64,000 bases of DNA from Bacillaceae bacterium IKA-2. GTDB taxonomy: Bacteria; Bacillota; Bacilli; Bacillales; Anaerobacillaceae. The notes under the pieces are model-generated. The model made no database searches, was not told the origin of the DNA, and saw nothing but the letters and a program-made list of their open reading frames with translations. The stretch spans positions 806,001-870,000 of the forward strand of contig CP134492.1 of NCBI GenBank assembly GCA_031761875.1, read 5' to 3'. Positions 37,364 to 45,974 of this stretch are shown piece after piece. Numbering within the stretch: the stretch's first letter is position 1; every line of letters starts with the position of its first letter. The position numbers and the translations under genes were made by a program.

Positions 37364-38146
37364 GTGGAAAAACAAACGTTATTATCTTTAAGTGAAAATG
37401 GTGTTGCAACGATTTTACTAAATCGAGCTGATAAAGCAAATTCACTATCAATTCAAATGCTTAATGAGCTTCAAGATATATTTCAACAAGTGAAATACGA
37501 TCAATCAATTCGTTGTTTAATAATTACTGGAGCAGGAGAAAAAGCGTTTTGTGCAGGGGCAGATTTAAAAGAGAGAGCGAATATGACTTCAATAGAAGTA
37601 AAAAAAACGGTTGCGCTTATTCGTAAAACAATTAACGACATAGAACTACTTCCAATGCCAGTCATTGCAGCAATAAATGGAGTGGCCCTAGGTGGTGGAA
37701 CTGAACTTGCTCTTGCTTGTGATATTCGTATCGCTTCAGAAGTCGCTATGCTTGGATTGACAGAAACATCACTTGGAATTATTCCTGGTGCTGGTGGTAC
37801 CCAGCGATTAACTAGGCTAATAGGGAAAGGGAAAGCTAAAGAACTAATTTTTACAGCTCGAAAAATTTCTGCTAGTGAAGCTGAGAAAATGGGTTTAGTT
37901 GAATATGTAGAAAAAAATGAAAACTTAATCGGAAAAGCTCTTGAAATAAGTAAACAAATTTGTAAAAATGCACCAATTGCAGTTGCACAAGCGAAACTAG
38001 CTATTGATAAAGGTTATGAAATGGATCTGCAATCAGGGCTAGCTTTTGAACAAGCTGCTTACGCAATAACAATACCAACAAAAGACCGCTTAGAAGGATT
38101 ACAAGCGTTTAAAGAAAAACGAGCACCCATCTATAAAGGTGAGTGA
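37364..38146 (+). CDS. Enoyl-CoA hydratase/isomerase (methylglutaconyl-CoA hydratase role)
   Basis: 260-aa crotonase-fold enzyme. Oxyanion-hole segments are AFCAGADLKER (about residues 61-71) and NGVALGGGTELALACD (~105-120). Catalytic Glu candidates lie in LGLTETSLGIIPGAGGTQRL. In this operon it most likely hydrates 3-methylglutaconyl-CoA to HMG-CoA (B. subtilis yngF position). GTG 37364 follows AGGTGGTGA. Separated from the upstream gene by a repeat element of about 120 nt. Confidence 0.92.
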   Translation: MEKQTLLSLSENGVATILLNRADKANSLSIQMLNELQDIFQQVKYDQSIRCLIITGAGEKAFCAGADLKERANMTSIEVKKTVALIRKTINDIELLPMPVIAAINGVALGGGTELALACDIRIASEVAMLGLTETSLGIIPGAGGTQRLTRLIGKGKAKELIFTARKISASEAEKMGLVEYVEKNENLIGKALEISKQICKNAPIAVAQAKLAIDKGYEMDLQSGLAFEQAAYAITIPTKDRLEGLQAFKEKRAPIYKGE

Positions 38147-38198
38147 TTTTAATTATTAAAATTGACCAAGGGTTTCAATTAAAAAGGGGGATTTAGTT

Positions 38199-39728
38199 TT
38201 GTCGCTAGAAAACAAGTTACACGAACGAGTAGAAGCAATAAAAAGTGGTGGAGCTGAGAAGTATCACGAAAGCAATAGTGCAAAAGGTAAGCTCTTTGTA
38301 AGGGATCGCCTTAATCTACTGCTTGATAATGGAATTGAGATTGAAGATGGTCTGCTAGCTAATTGTTCAGATAAAACGTTACCAGCAGATGGTGTTGTCA
38401 CAGGAATGGGAAAAATTGATGGACAATCAGTTTGTTTTATGGCAAATGATTCAACGATTAAAGCGGGGTCATGGGGAGCTAGAACAGTAGAAAAAATTAT
38501 TAGAATTCAAGAAACAGCAGATAAACTAAAAGTACCGATGATTTATTTAGTTGATTCAGCTGGCGCTAGAATTACAGACCAAGTTGAAATGTTTCCAGGA
38601 CGACGAGGAGCGGGGAAAATTTTTTATAATCAAGTGAAATTGTCAGGAAAAATTCCGCAAATTTGTGTTTTGTTTGGTCCTTCTGCTGCCGGTGGCGCTT
38701 ATATTCCAGCTTTCTGCGACATCGTCATTATGGTTGATGGAAATGCTTCAATGTACTTAGGGTCACCACGGATGGCAGAAATGGTCATTGGTGAAAAAGT
38801 TTCCTTAGAGGAAATGGGCGGCGCAAAAATGCATTGCTCTGTTTCAGGATGCGGTGACGTATTAGCAAAAACAGAAGAAGAAGCGATCGAACAGGCACGA
38901 AAATATTTATCTTATTTGCCACCTAATTATCAAGAAAAACCAAAAAGAATAAAAGCTATTAATGCGAAAGAGTTTGATAAGTCCATCGAAGAGCTTATCC
39001 CTACAAATCAAAATGCTCCATTTAATATGTATGATTTAATTAATAGGATTATTGATGAAAACAGTTTTTTTGAAATTAAAAAATTATTTGCATCTGAACT
39101 TATTACTGGTTTTGCTAGAATGAACGGGCAATCAGTCGGAATTATTGCTAATCAACCACGAGTCAAAGGTGGTGTATTATTCCCTGATTCTGCAGATAAA
39201 TCTGCTAAATTTATTACATTGTGTGATGCTTTTCATATACCACTCGTATTCTTAGCAGATATTCCAGGGTTTATGATTGGTACAAAAGTAGAAAGAGCGG
39301 GAATTATTCGCCATGGGGCAAAAATGATCTCAGCTATGGCAGAAGCAACAGTTCCGAAACTTTCTATAATTGTCAGAAAAGCATATGGAGCAGGTCTTTA
39401 TGCAATGGCTGGACCGGCATTTGAACCAGACTGCTGCTTAGCTTTACCAACAGCTCAAATTGCGGTAATGGGGCCAGAAGCCGCGGTAAATGCTGTTTAT
39501 GCTAATAAAATTGCTGAGTTGGCTGAAGAAGATCGCCCAGCATTTATTGAAGAAAAACGTAATGAGTACCGAGAAAATGTTGATATTTATCGTTTAGCTT
39601 CGGAATTAATCATTGATGGAATAATTCCAGCTAATTCGCTTCGAGATGAGCTTAACAGTCGAATTGAGATGTATATGTCAAAGTATCAGGTTTTCACCGA
39701 TCGTAAACATCCAGTTTATCCAGTGTGA
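38199..39728 (+). CDS. Acyl-CoA carboxylase carboxyltransferase subunit (YngE-like)
   Basis: 509-aa carboxyltransferase that moves CO2 from biotin to the acyl-CoA, with both crotonase-like halves in one chain. N half: PMIYLVDSAGARITDQVEMFPGR region and GPSAAGGAYIPAFCD (oxyanion glycines). C half: FLADIPGFMIGTKVERAGI and RKAYGAGLYAMAGPAFEPD. Most similar by eye to methylcrotonyl-/propionyl-CoA carboxylase beta chains; the operon indicates 3-methylcrotonyl-CoA. TTG 38199 follows AAAGGGGGA; start slightly uncertain. Confidence 0.93.
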   Translation: MSLENKLHERVEAIKSGGAEKYHESNSAKGKLFVRDRLNLLLDNGIEIEDGLLANCSDKTLPADGVVTGMGKIDGQSVCFMANDSTIKAGSWGARTVEKIIRIQETADKLKVPMIYLVDSAGARITDQVEMFPGRRGAGKIFYNQVKLSGKIPQICVLFGPSAAGGAYIPAFCDIVIMVDGNASMYLGSPRMAEMVIGEKVSLEEMGGAKMHCSVSGCGDVLAKTEEEAIEQARKYLSYLPPNYQEKPKRIKAINAKEFDKSIEELIPTNQNAPFNMYDLINRIIDENSFFEIKKLFASELITGFARMNGQSVGIIANQPRVKGGVLFPDSADKSAKFITLCDAFHIPLVFLADIPGFMIGTKVERAGIIRHGAKMISAMAEATVPKLSIIVRKAYGAGLYAMAGPAFEPDCCLALPTAQIAVMGPEAAVNAVYANKIAELAEEDRPAFIEEKRNEYRENVDIYRLASELIIDGIIPANSLRDELNSRIEMYMSKYQVFTDRKHPVYPV

Positions 39729-39761
39729 TGATGACAATTAAACTAGAGGAGAGTGAAACTG

Positions 39762-40451
39762 TTGAAACCAATTCATACTTCATTTGTAGATGCAGTTAAG
39801 GATGTTCAAGATGGTGCCACGCTAATGGTTGGAGGATTCGGCCTATGTGGAATACCAGAAAATTTGATTAAAGGATTGCTTGAGCGTGGGGTCAAAGATT
39901 TAACGATTATCTCGAATAACTGTGGTGTTGATGACTGGGGACTTGGCTTGCTATTAAGAAACAAGCAAGTAAAAAAAATGATTTCATCGTATGTAGGTGA
40001 AAATAAAGAGTTTGAACGTCAAGTATTATCTGGAGAGCTTGAAGTTGAATTAGTTCCCCAAGGTACGTTAGCGGAGAAAATCCGTGCAGGTGGAGCAGGG
40101 ATTCCAGCCTTTTATACACCGGCAGGAGTCGGAACTCCAATTGCTGAAGGAAAAGAAACGAAAGTATTTAATGGAAGAGAGTATTTGTTAGAAGAAGCTC
40201 TTGTTGCAGATTTCAGTTTGGTTAGAGCTATGAAAGGTGATAAGATGGGAAATCTTATTTATAATAAAACAGCCCAAAACTTTAACCCAATGATTGCAAC
40301 AGCAGGAAAAATAACGATTGCTGAACTAGAAGAGCTTTATGAAATAGGAGAATTACCACCAGACCAAATCCACACTCCGAGTGTTTATGTGCAACGATTA
40401 ATTGTTGGTAAGCAAGAAAATCGAATTGAACGACTAACGGTTAGCGAATAG
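39762..40451 (+). CDS. scoA: 3-oxoacid CoA-transferase subunit A
   Basis: 229-aa alpha subunit of succinyl-CoA:3-ketoacid CoA-transferase (AtoD/ScoA type). Signatures are [19 protein letters not shown] near the N-terminus, [15 protein letters not shown], and [16 protein letters not shown]. It should activate the acetoacetate released by HMG-CoA lyase. TTG 39762 is preferred: AGAGGAG sits ten bases upstream, whereas GTG 39753 overlaps that site. Starts 33 nt after the carboxyltransferase gene. Confidence 0.92.
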   Translation: MKPIHTSFVDAVKDVQDGATLMVGGFGLCGIPENLIKGLLERGVKDLTIISNNCGVDDWGLGLLLRNKQVKKMISSYVGENKEFERQVLSGELEVELVPQGTLAEKIRAGGAGIPAFYTPAGVGTPIAEGKETKVFNGREYLLEEALVADFSLVRAMKGDKMGNLIYNKTAQNFNPMIATAGKITIAELEELYEIGELPPDQIHTPSVYVQRLIVGKQENRIERLTVSE

Positions 40452-40536
40452 GGAAAGTTCAAAAAAGTCCGGTATTTTCTAAGTTTAAAAATGATTATTC
40501 TTTCTTTAACTAATAAATTGGAGGAGGCGCTAAATA

Positions 40537-41178
40537 GTGAATACTCGTGAACGAATTGCGCGACGTGCTGAAAAAGAAATTGAAGACGGTTTCTTCGTTA
40601 ATTTAGGAATTGGGATGCCAACACTTGTAGCTAATTTTATTTCTGACAATAAGCAAGTGGTCCTACAATCGGAAAATGGTTTGTTAGGAATTGGTCCATA
40701 TCCGACTAAGGATAAAGTAGATCCAGATTTAATAAATGCAGGGAAAGAAACGGTTACGGCGATTGAAGGGGCATCGTATTTTAGTAGTGCAGAATCATTT
40801 GCGATGATCCGCGGAGGCCATATTGATCTAGCTATACTAGGGGCAATGGAAGTAGCTGAAAATGGTGATTTGGCAAATTGGATGATCCCAGGAAAAATGA
40901 TTAAAGGGATGGGTGGGGCAATGGATTTAGTTCATGGCGCTCGCAGAGTTGTTATCATCATGGATCATGTCAATCGAAACGGCGAACCGAAAATTTTAAA
41001 GCAATGTAGTCTCCCGCTTACAGGCAAAGCTGTTGTAAATAGAATTATCACGGATCGAGCGGTGATTGATGTGACAGATAAGGGCATGGAGCTAATTGAA
41101 GTCATGGACGGATTCACAGTTGAGGATATTCAAAATTCAACAGAACCAGAGCTAATCATTGCCGAAAATTTAAAGTAA
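40537..41178 (+). CDS. scoB: 3-oxoacid CoA-transferase subunit B
   Basis: 213-aa beta subunit. The active-site Glu is in [13 protein letters not shown] (SENG motif, around residue 46), with [14 protein letters not shown] before it and [19 protein letters not shown] after. GTG 40537 follows TTGGAGGAGG. Ends with a strong terminator. A severely deleted second copy of this gene, including start region and terminator, lies at 45975-46124. Confidence 0.94.
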   Translation: MNTRERIARRAEKEIEDGFFVNLGIGMPTLVANFISDNKQVVLQSENGLLGIGPYPTKDKVDPDLINAGKETVTAIEGASYFSSAESFAMIRGGHIDLAILGAMEVAENGDLANWMIPGKMIKGMGGAMDLVHGARRVVIIMDHVNRNGEPKILKQCSLPLTGKAVVNRIITDRAVIDVTDKGMELIEVMDGFTVEDIQNSTEPELIIAENLK

Positions 41179-41214
41179 AACGCTGTAGAGTAACTTGAAA
41201 TAAAACTTAAAGCG

Positions 41215-41260
41215 AAAAGCCTTTAACTCAATTCTAAATTGAGTTAAAGGCTTTTTATTT
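41215..41260 (+). terminator. Terminator of the leucine degradation/scoAB operon
   Basis: AAAAGCCTTTAACTCAATT with full complement, loop CTA, then T-run. Nearly identical hairpin at 46079-46124. Confidence 0.93.
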
Positions 41261-41604
41261 TGTCATTTAAATCTGCTGAAACGATGAAAGTGAGGGTGTC
41301 ACTTTATGAGATGAAAAATTGATACGAATGACTAGATAGTAATCGTAAATATTATATTAATTGACAGAAGTAGACCAATTTCGACTTAGTGACTAATAAA
41401 CTAACGATTAAACTTGTTTAAGTAAGCTAACAAATTTAAACCTTATAAAATACGGCTGAAAAGTGTCTATTAATAGAACGTATGAGTCAATTTTATTCTA
41501 AATCTAAAAAAGGCGATTTATTGTGCTAATTTAATTTCAATGTACAGACACACACAAGCTTCCACGCTCATAAATATAGAATAAATGCCTATGGAGGTGA
41601 GCAA
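41261..41604. other. Intergenic region upstream of sigK
   Basis: AT-rich, no ORF. Near its end CATAAATATA (about 41570-41579) resembles the -10 element (CATAnnnTA) of mother-cell SigE/SigK promoters, as expected upstream of sigK; the -35 cannot be fixed. Nothing else recognised. Confidence 0.4.
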
Positions 41605-42315
41605 ATGTCTAGTATCATTGTTGCACTTAGTTACTTCATCAAAGAAGTGATCTTCTTTGTTTCATTTGTGAAAAACAATGCATTCCCCCAACCGCTCAAA
41701 GAAGAAGAGGAAAAGAAATATTTAAAGCTCATGGCGGAAGGAGACGCAATAGCTAGAAACCGGCTGATTGAACACAACCTTCGACTTGTTGCCCATATTG
41801 TCAAAAAATTCGAAAACACAAGAGAAGACAACGAAGATTTAATTTCGATTGGTACGATTGGCTTGATGAAAGCGATCGACAGTTATTCCACAGGAAAAGG
41901 CACAAAATTGGCTACTTATGCAGCACGGTGTATTGAGAATGAAATCCTAATGCATTTACGCGCGTTAAAGAAAGTAAAAAAAGATGTTTCTCTTCATGAT
42001 CCGATTGGAACGGATAAGGAAGGCAACGAAATCACCCTCATTGATGTTCTTCAAGGCGACACGGCAGATGTTGCCGATACGATCCAGTTGAAGATGGAAA
42101 AAAAGCAAATATATGACTATATTCATATATTGGATAACAGAGAAAAGGAAGTAATCATCGGCAGGTTTGGTTTAGATATGAAGAAAGAGCGGACGCAGCG
42201 GGAGATTGCCAAGGACTTAGGGATTTCACGTAGTTATGTTTCTAGGATTGAAAAGCGTGCGCTGATGAAGCTGCTTCATGAATTTTACAAGCAGAGTCAA
42301 AAGGGAAAGAAATAA
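41605..42315 (+). CDS. sigK: RNA polymerase sporulation sigma factor SigK (pro-form)
   Basis: 236-aa late mother-cell sigma factor. The hydrophobic pro-peptide (about 20 residues, [16 protein letters not shown]) precedes KNNAFPQPL, where SpoIVFB cleaves in B. subtilis. Region 2 ([37 protein letters not shown]) and region 4 ([23 protein letters not shown]) are complete. The gene is uninterrupted: no skin-like element splits it. ATG 41605 follows TGGAGGTGAG. A terminator follows at 42337. Confidence 0.97.
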   Translation: MSSIIVALSYFIKEVIFFVSFVKNNAFPQPLKEEEEKKYLKLMAEGDAIARNRLIEHNLRLVAHIVKKFENTREDNEDLISIGTIGLMKAIDSYSTGKGTKLATYAARCIENEILMHLRALKKVKKDVSLHDPIGTDKEGNEITLIDVLQGDTADVADTIQLKMEKKQIYDYIHILDNREKEVIIGRFGLDMKKERTQREIAKDLGISRSYVSRIEKRALMKLLHEFYKQSQKGKK

Positions 42316-42336
42316 TAGTGAAAGATTTAAGAGAAG

Positions 42337-42372
42337 GGACTTCAAGATTTTAGATTTTGAAGTCCTTTTTTT
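42337..42372 (+). terminator. Terminator after sigK
   Basis: GGACTTCAA and TTGAAGTCC stem, loop GATTTTAGATT, then a T-run. Confidence 0.9.
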
Positions 42373-42638
42373 GTTGAAGTATTGGCTAAAAATAGTAACG
42401 ATTTTTATGGTTATTCTGAACTTCTTCATTGATTCTTTTGTTCTTTCCTTCTTTAACGAGTGAAGCTTTTTCCATACACTAAGAGGCTCAGATATAGAAA
42501 AATTTCTAAATCATCTCAAATTTTTAACAGTTAGTTAAAAAACCTTCTTATCTTGATAACAATTTGGTAACAATTTTCCTTTATATTTAAGGGAGTCCAA
42601 AAGGACAATTCGTAAGAGTCAGAGAAGGGGTATTAAAA
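42373..42638. other. Intergenic region upstream of the repeat lipoprotein gene
   Basis: AT-rich; AGAGAAGGGG at about 42621 is the ribosome-binding site of the next gene. No other feature recognised. Confidence 0.4.
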
Positions 42639-42950
42639 ATGAAAAAGAAATTCGTGTTAACTTTATCAAGTATATTATTATCTATAGGATTATTAGTGGG
42701 GTGTTCCAGTGCCGAGGAACCAGGATTTGAAGATGATCCAATCCAAAATGAAAATCACGAACAAAGTGAAACGGAGTTTGATCCTGCAGGAAATGAAAAT
42801 GATATGAACGAAGGTATGAACGAAGGCATGAACGAAGGCATGAACGAAGGCATGAACGAAGGCATGGATGGAGAAATGGATGGAGAAATGAACGGAGAAA
42901 TGAATGGCGAGATTTTAAATGAAGATCAAGATGAAACAGAACAACCATAA
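42639..42950 (+). CDS. Acidic lipoprotein with tandem NEGM/GEM repeats
   Basis: 103-aa secreted lipoprotein. The signal peptide KKKFVLTLSSILLSIGLLVGC ends in a lipobox (LVGC, Cys22) for lipidation and membrane anchoring. The mature part is acidic and without aromatic residues except near the start. From about residue 55 it consists of five NEGM tetrapeptides and four (D/N)GEM tetrapeptides, reflecting 12-bp tandem DNA repeats at about 42803-42910. No known domain; function unknown. ATG follows AGAAGGGG. A terminator-like hairpin (42979-43026) closes the unit. Confidence 0.82.
   Translation: MKKKFVLTLSSILLSIGLLVGCSSAEEPGFEDDPIQNENHEQSETEFDPAGNENDMNEGMNEGMNEGMNEGMNEGMDGEMDGEMNGEMNGEILNEDQDETEQP
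42803..42910 (+). repeat. 12-bp tandem repeats in the lipoprotein gene
   Basis: Units of the form ATGAACGAAGGC repeated five times, then GGAGAAATGGAT/AAC-type units four times. Such arrays can change length by slippage while staying in frame. Confidence 0.85.
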
Positions 42951-42978
42951 GAATTAATTTCATAACAGTAAGTTAATT

Positions 42979-43026
42979 GACTGATTTCTCACTATCTATT
43001 GAAGTGGGAAGTCAGTTTTTTTGTTT
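42979..43026 (+). terminator. Terminator after the lipoprotein gene
   Basis: CTGATTTCTCAC pairs with GTGGGAAGTCAG, followed by a run of T. Confidence 0.75.
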
Positions 43027-43287
43027 TAATACGTGTTAGAAGAAAAAGCTAGTTCTGGTTTAATAACTGTGGATAAAAATGTTAATGGATCCATAATAAA
43101 TTGTTCTTATTACGGTCTTGGTTTGGTCATATTTTTATTTTATAGTAAGGACAAGCAGTTAAAAGAGCTGCTAAAAATGTTGGGGAAGGTGCTGTTAGCC
43201 GATAACAACTTTACAGATTTACCTTTTTGGTAACATTTATTAATGCTTACTATTTATTTAAGAACATAAAACGAGGAGGAAAAAAAT
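43027..43287. other. Intergenic region upstream of the acidic repeat protein gene
   Basis: Contains a 66-codon open frame (43033-43233) with no ribosome-binding site and no family resemblance, which I do not call. AACGAGGAGG at 43269 is the ribosome-binding site of the next gene. Confidence 0.4.
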
Positions 43288-44745
43288 ATGGAATTCAAAC
43301 CAAGAAAAAGTACGCGACCTAATTTAAGAAGATCAACTTCAAAAAAAATTATCCCCGCGGTGATGTCAATGACATTATTAGCATCTAGTCTTTTAGCTGG
43401 TGGATTATCAACATCTGCCCAAGAGGGTGGCTATGATAAAACAAAATTGGGTCATACTATTGAATCCTCAATAAATCACGGAGATACAGTTTCTACAATC
43501 GCTAAGAGTTTACCCGGTTCACCAGAAAAAGGGATGGCGATAAGATCAATAGCTAAAAATAATCATACAGCAAGTGTTGATACGCCTTCCGATGAAGAAG
43601 CACTAGAAGTTGAAGCTGATGCAGACGTAGAAGTAGAAGTAGAGGCTCCAATTGTTGACGAAGGAACTGATGAAGATGCACTAGATGCTGACGCTGATGT
43701 TGACGCTCCAATTGTTGACGAAGGAACTGATGAAGACGCATTAGATGCTGACGCAGAAGTTGAAGCTCCAATTGTTGACGAAGGAACTGATGAAGATGCA
43801 CTAGATGCTGACGCTGAAGTTGAAGCTCCAATTGTTGACGAAGGAACTGATGAAGATGCACTAGATGCTGACACAGAAGTTGACGCTCCAATTGTTGACG
43901 AAGGAACTGATGAAGAAGCACTAGATGCTGACGCAGAAGTTGAAGCTCCAATTGTTGGCGAAGGCACTGATGAAGACGCATTAGAAGCTGACGAAGAAGT
44001 TGAAGAGCCAATTGTTGACGAAGGAACTGATGAAACCTCAATAAATCACGGAGATACGGTTTCTGAAGTGGCTAAGAGTTTACCAGGTTCACCTGAAAAA
44101 GGAAAGACGATAAGTTCAATTGCTAAAAAGAATCATTCAGAAAAAGTTGAAACTCCTACTGATGAAGAAGCACTAGATGTTGAAGCTCCAATTGTTGACG
44201 AAGGAACTGATGATGACGCAGCAGAAGTTGAGGCTGAGGATGTTTCAACTGAAAATATGGGTAATCATAAGAACTGGGTCATTAATTCATATCATACATT
44301 GATAGATTCATATAAAGATTTAATAGATTATCACAAACTTACTATTAGTAACAAATTAGATAATCAGGAAGAAGCAACAGATGAAGAAGCAACAGATGAA
44401 GAAGCAACAGATGGAGATGCTACAAACGAAGAAGCAACAAATGAAGACGTAACAAACGAAGAAGCAACGGATGAAGAAGCAACAAATGAAGACGTAACAA
44501 ACGAAGAAGCAACAGATGGAGATGCTACAAACGAAGAAGCAACAAATGAAGACGTAACAAACGAAGAAGCAACGGATGAAGAAGCAACAAACGAAGAAGC
44601 AACAGATGAAGATGCAACAAACGAAGACGCAACAAAAGGAGAAATGAAAGATCATAAAAAACATCTTTCAGTTTTAGATAATTTAGTAGACTATTATAGT
44701 CAACTTCAAGCTGCATATAGTAGTTTTCTATCTAATTTAAAATAA
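43288..44745 (+). CDS. Secreted acidic repeat protein
   Basis: 485-aa predicted exported protein. The basic N-region (RRSTSKK) and a hydrophobic stretch (VMSMTLLASSLLAGGL) end in STSA|Q, a likely signal-peptidase site after residue 44. Then: a motif SINHGDTVSTIAKSLPGSPE (from residue 61), six full and one partial 20-residue repeats (APIVDEGTDEDALDADAEVE), a second near-copy of the INHGDTV motif (from residue 251), a helical segment with KNWVINSYHTLIDSYKDLID, a long EATNE/EATDE pentapeptide array, and a final helix (LDNLVDYYSQLQAAYSSFL). No sortase motif. No known family; an acidic surface or spore-associated structural or cation-binding role is only a guess. ATG follows GAGGAGG. Confidence 0.85.
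   Translation: MEFKPRKSTRPNLRRSTSKKIIPAVMSMTLLASSLLAGGLSTSAQEGGYDKTKLGHTIESSINHGDTVSTIAKSLPGSPEKGMAIRSIAKNNHTASVDTPSDEEALEVEADADVEVEVEAPIVDEGTDEDALDADADVDAPIVDEGTDEDALDADAEVEAPIVDEGTDEDALDADAEVEAPIVDEGTDEDALDADTEVDAPIVDEGTDEEALDADAEVEAPIVGEGTDEDALEADEEVEEPIVDEGTDETSINHGDTVSEVAKSLPGSPEKGKTISSIAKKNHSEKVETPTDEEALDVEAPIVDEGTDDDAAEVEAEDVSTENMGNHKNWVINSYHTLIDSYKDLIDYHKLTISNKLDNQEEATDEEATDEEATDGDATNEEATNEDVTNEEATDEEATNEDVTNEEATDGDATNEEATNEDVTNEEATDEEATNEEATDEDATNEDATKGEMKDHKKHLSVLDNLVDYYSQLQAAYSSFLSNLK
43645..44036 (+). repeat. 60-bp tandem repeats encoding APIVDEGTDEDALDADAEVE
   Basis: Six complete 60-bp units and one partial unit with high nucleotide identity, coding for 20-aa acidic repeats. Another partial unit occurs at about 44185. 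Confidence 0.93.
44370..44636 (+). repeat. 15-bp tandem repeats encoding EATDE/EATNE
   Basis: About 17 to 18 units of GAAGAAGCAACAGAT-type with substitutions; higher-order 75-bp blocks are also duplicated (GATGGAGATGCTACAAACG occurs twice). Confidence 0.9.
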
Positions 44746-44757
44746 TTATGGTACTGA

Positions 44758-44785
44758 GGAACCCTGTTTAAGGGTTCCTTTTTTT
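44758..44785 (+). terminator. Terminator after the acidic repeat protein gene
   Basis: GGAACCC TGTTTA GGGTTCC stem and seven T. Confidence 0.92.
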
Positions 44786-44791
44786 GGGTGG

Positions 44792-44813
44792 TAAGAAAAC
44801 ATAAAATTTTTCC
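44792..44813. repeat. Truncated 5' end of the type A/B intergenic repeat
   Basis: GTAAGAAAACATAAAATTTTT matches the leading edge of the repeats at 7786 and 13529; the rest of the element is absent. Confidence 0.45.
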
Positions 44814-44828
44814 TATTTGTTCCGAATT

Positions 44829-44871
44829 TTACACTATCATTGCTATAATAGTTAAAACGATGATAGTGTAA
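44829..44871 (+). promoter_or_regulatory. Long inverted repeat spanning a -10-like box upstream of the BASS transporter
   Basis: Perfect 12-bp arms TTACACTATCAT (44829-44840) and ATGATAGTGTAA (44860-44871) flank a 19-bp spacer containing TATAAT. The next gene starts 115 nt downstream. The layout suggests an operator where a dimeric regulator, or two sites, would cover the promoter core. Confidence 0.6.
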
Positions 44872-44985
44872 GATTTACTTTATTTCATTATTGACTCTAA
44901 CAAAATATTTCCAAAGAAACTATATGTTGTATGTTATAGCAACTTTTTTTGGGGACAAACCAAGTTATAAGAAAGGAATAAAAGC

Positions 44986-45951
44986 GTGCAACGATTATCA
45001 GAAATTCTTTCAAAAAGATTACCATTACTAATTATTTTAGTTGCCGTTGGTACGTATCTTTCACCAATACACTTGGTTGTAGATCCCTGGTTTCCTAGTC
45101 TACTTTTGGGTATGGTTATTTTTTTTACTGGGATATCAATGAATATTGAAGCGATTAAAGAGATACGAACAAAAAAACGAGAATTAGTATTGGCCACGGT
45201 TTTAAAATGGACATTAACTGTTTCAATTTCCATTGGTCTTGCTCATCTTTTATTTTCGACTAGACCTGAAATTGCAGCAGGTCTAATTTTGGCAGGGACT
45301 GTTCCTAGTGCAACAGCAGCAACAATTTATACATTTTTAGCAGGTGGAAATACTTCATTAGTAATTGCTGCTTCACTACTCGATGTAGCGATTAGCCCTA
45401 TAGTAACACCTCTAGCCTTACAAGGATTATCTGATGAGGTTGTTAAAATATCCTTTTTAGATTTATTAGAATCGTTTGTAATGATTGTTATATTACCTTT
45501 AGGACTTGGTCTATGGATTCAACGAATAATTCCCAAAGTAGCTTATTATTCTAAATCAATTACTAGACTAGGCTCATCTATTGCTTTATTACTAATTGTC
45601 CAAACACTTGTAGGTAGTGGAAAGATGGCTATTTCCTCAGAGATTAGCATCCTCCCTTTACTTGCGCTTGCAACATTGATTCAAGTTATCGTACCAATGG
45701 GCGCTGCTTATTTTATTGCTTTAAAATTAAAAATCAGTGAAAGTGATGCCCGGGCAATGCTTTTTCATGTCGGGCTTTGTAATACAGCTTTAGCTGCGAT
45801 ACTAGCTTTCAAATTTATTGGCGAACTCGGGGTAATTGCACCGATTTTAAATATGATCTTTAATTTATCAATAGGTGCCTATATCTCTAATTACTTATCT
45901 AAAAAGAATATTCCAAGTCCTCATAAAACATACAGCAAAGCTTCAACATAA
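44986..45951 (+). CDS. Bile acid:sodium symporter (BASS) family transporter
   Basis: 321-aa membrane protein with 9-10 hydrophobic segments. The family core is recognisable: FTGISMNIEAIKEI near residue 45, GLILAGTVPSATAATIYTFLAGG near 98, LLDVAISPIVTPLALQG near 130, and the second half FHVGLCNTALAAILAFKF near 260. BASS proteins carry bile acids, pantoate, keto acids or other organic anions with Na+; the substrate here is unknown. GTG 44986 follows AAGAAAGGA. A regulatory inverted repeat lies upstream and an scoB remnant downstream. Confidence 0.85.
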   Translation: MQRLSEILSKRLPLLIILVAVGTYLSPIHLVVDPWFPSLLLGMVIFFTGISMNIEAIKEIRTKKRELVLATVLKWTLTVSISIGLAHLLFSTRPEIAAGLILAGTVPSATAATIYTFLAGGNTSLVIAASLLDVAISPIVTPLALQGLSDEVVKISFLDLLESFVMIVILPLGLGLWIQRIIPKVAYYSKSITRLGSSIALLLIVQTLVGSGKMAISSEISILPLLALATLIQVIVPMGAAYFIALKLKISESDARAMLFHVGLCNTALAAILAFKFIGELGVIAPILNMIFNLSIGAYISNYLSKKNIPSPHKTYSKAST

Positions 45952-45974
45952 AACTGAAAGAATAGGAAGTAATT

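Noticed and set aside
41605-42315. Possible interruption of sigK by a skin-like element
   Set aside because: The sigK frame is continuous from pro-sequence to region 4, so no excision is needed.
43033-43233. 66-codon ORF upstream of the acidic repeat protein
   Set aside because: GTG start without any ribosome-binding site, no family resemblance, and it lies in an AT-rich spacer after a terminator.
43645-44636. Regular direct repeats as a possible CRISPR array
   Set aside because: Units are contiguous, in-frame coding repeats of 60 and 15 bp without unique spacers, and no cas genes are near.
43553-44664. Long antisense ORFs opposite the acidic repeat gene
   Set aside because: They exist only because the sense repeats lack stop codons in those frames; translations are low-complexity Leu/Gln/His or Ser/Ala/Cys/Phe repeats with no start signals.
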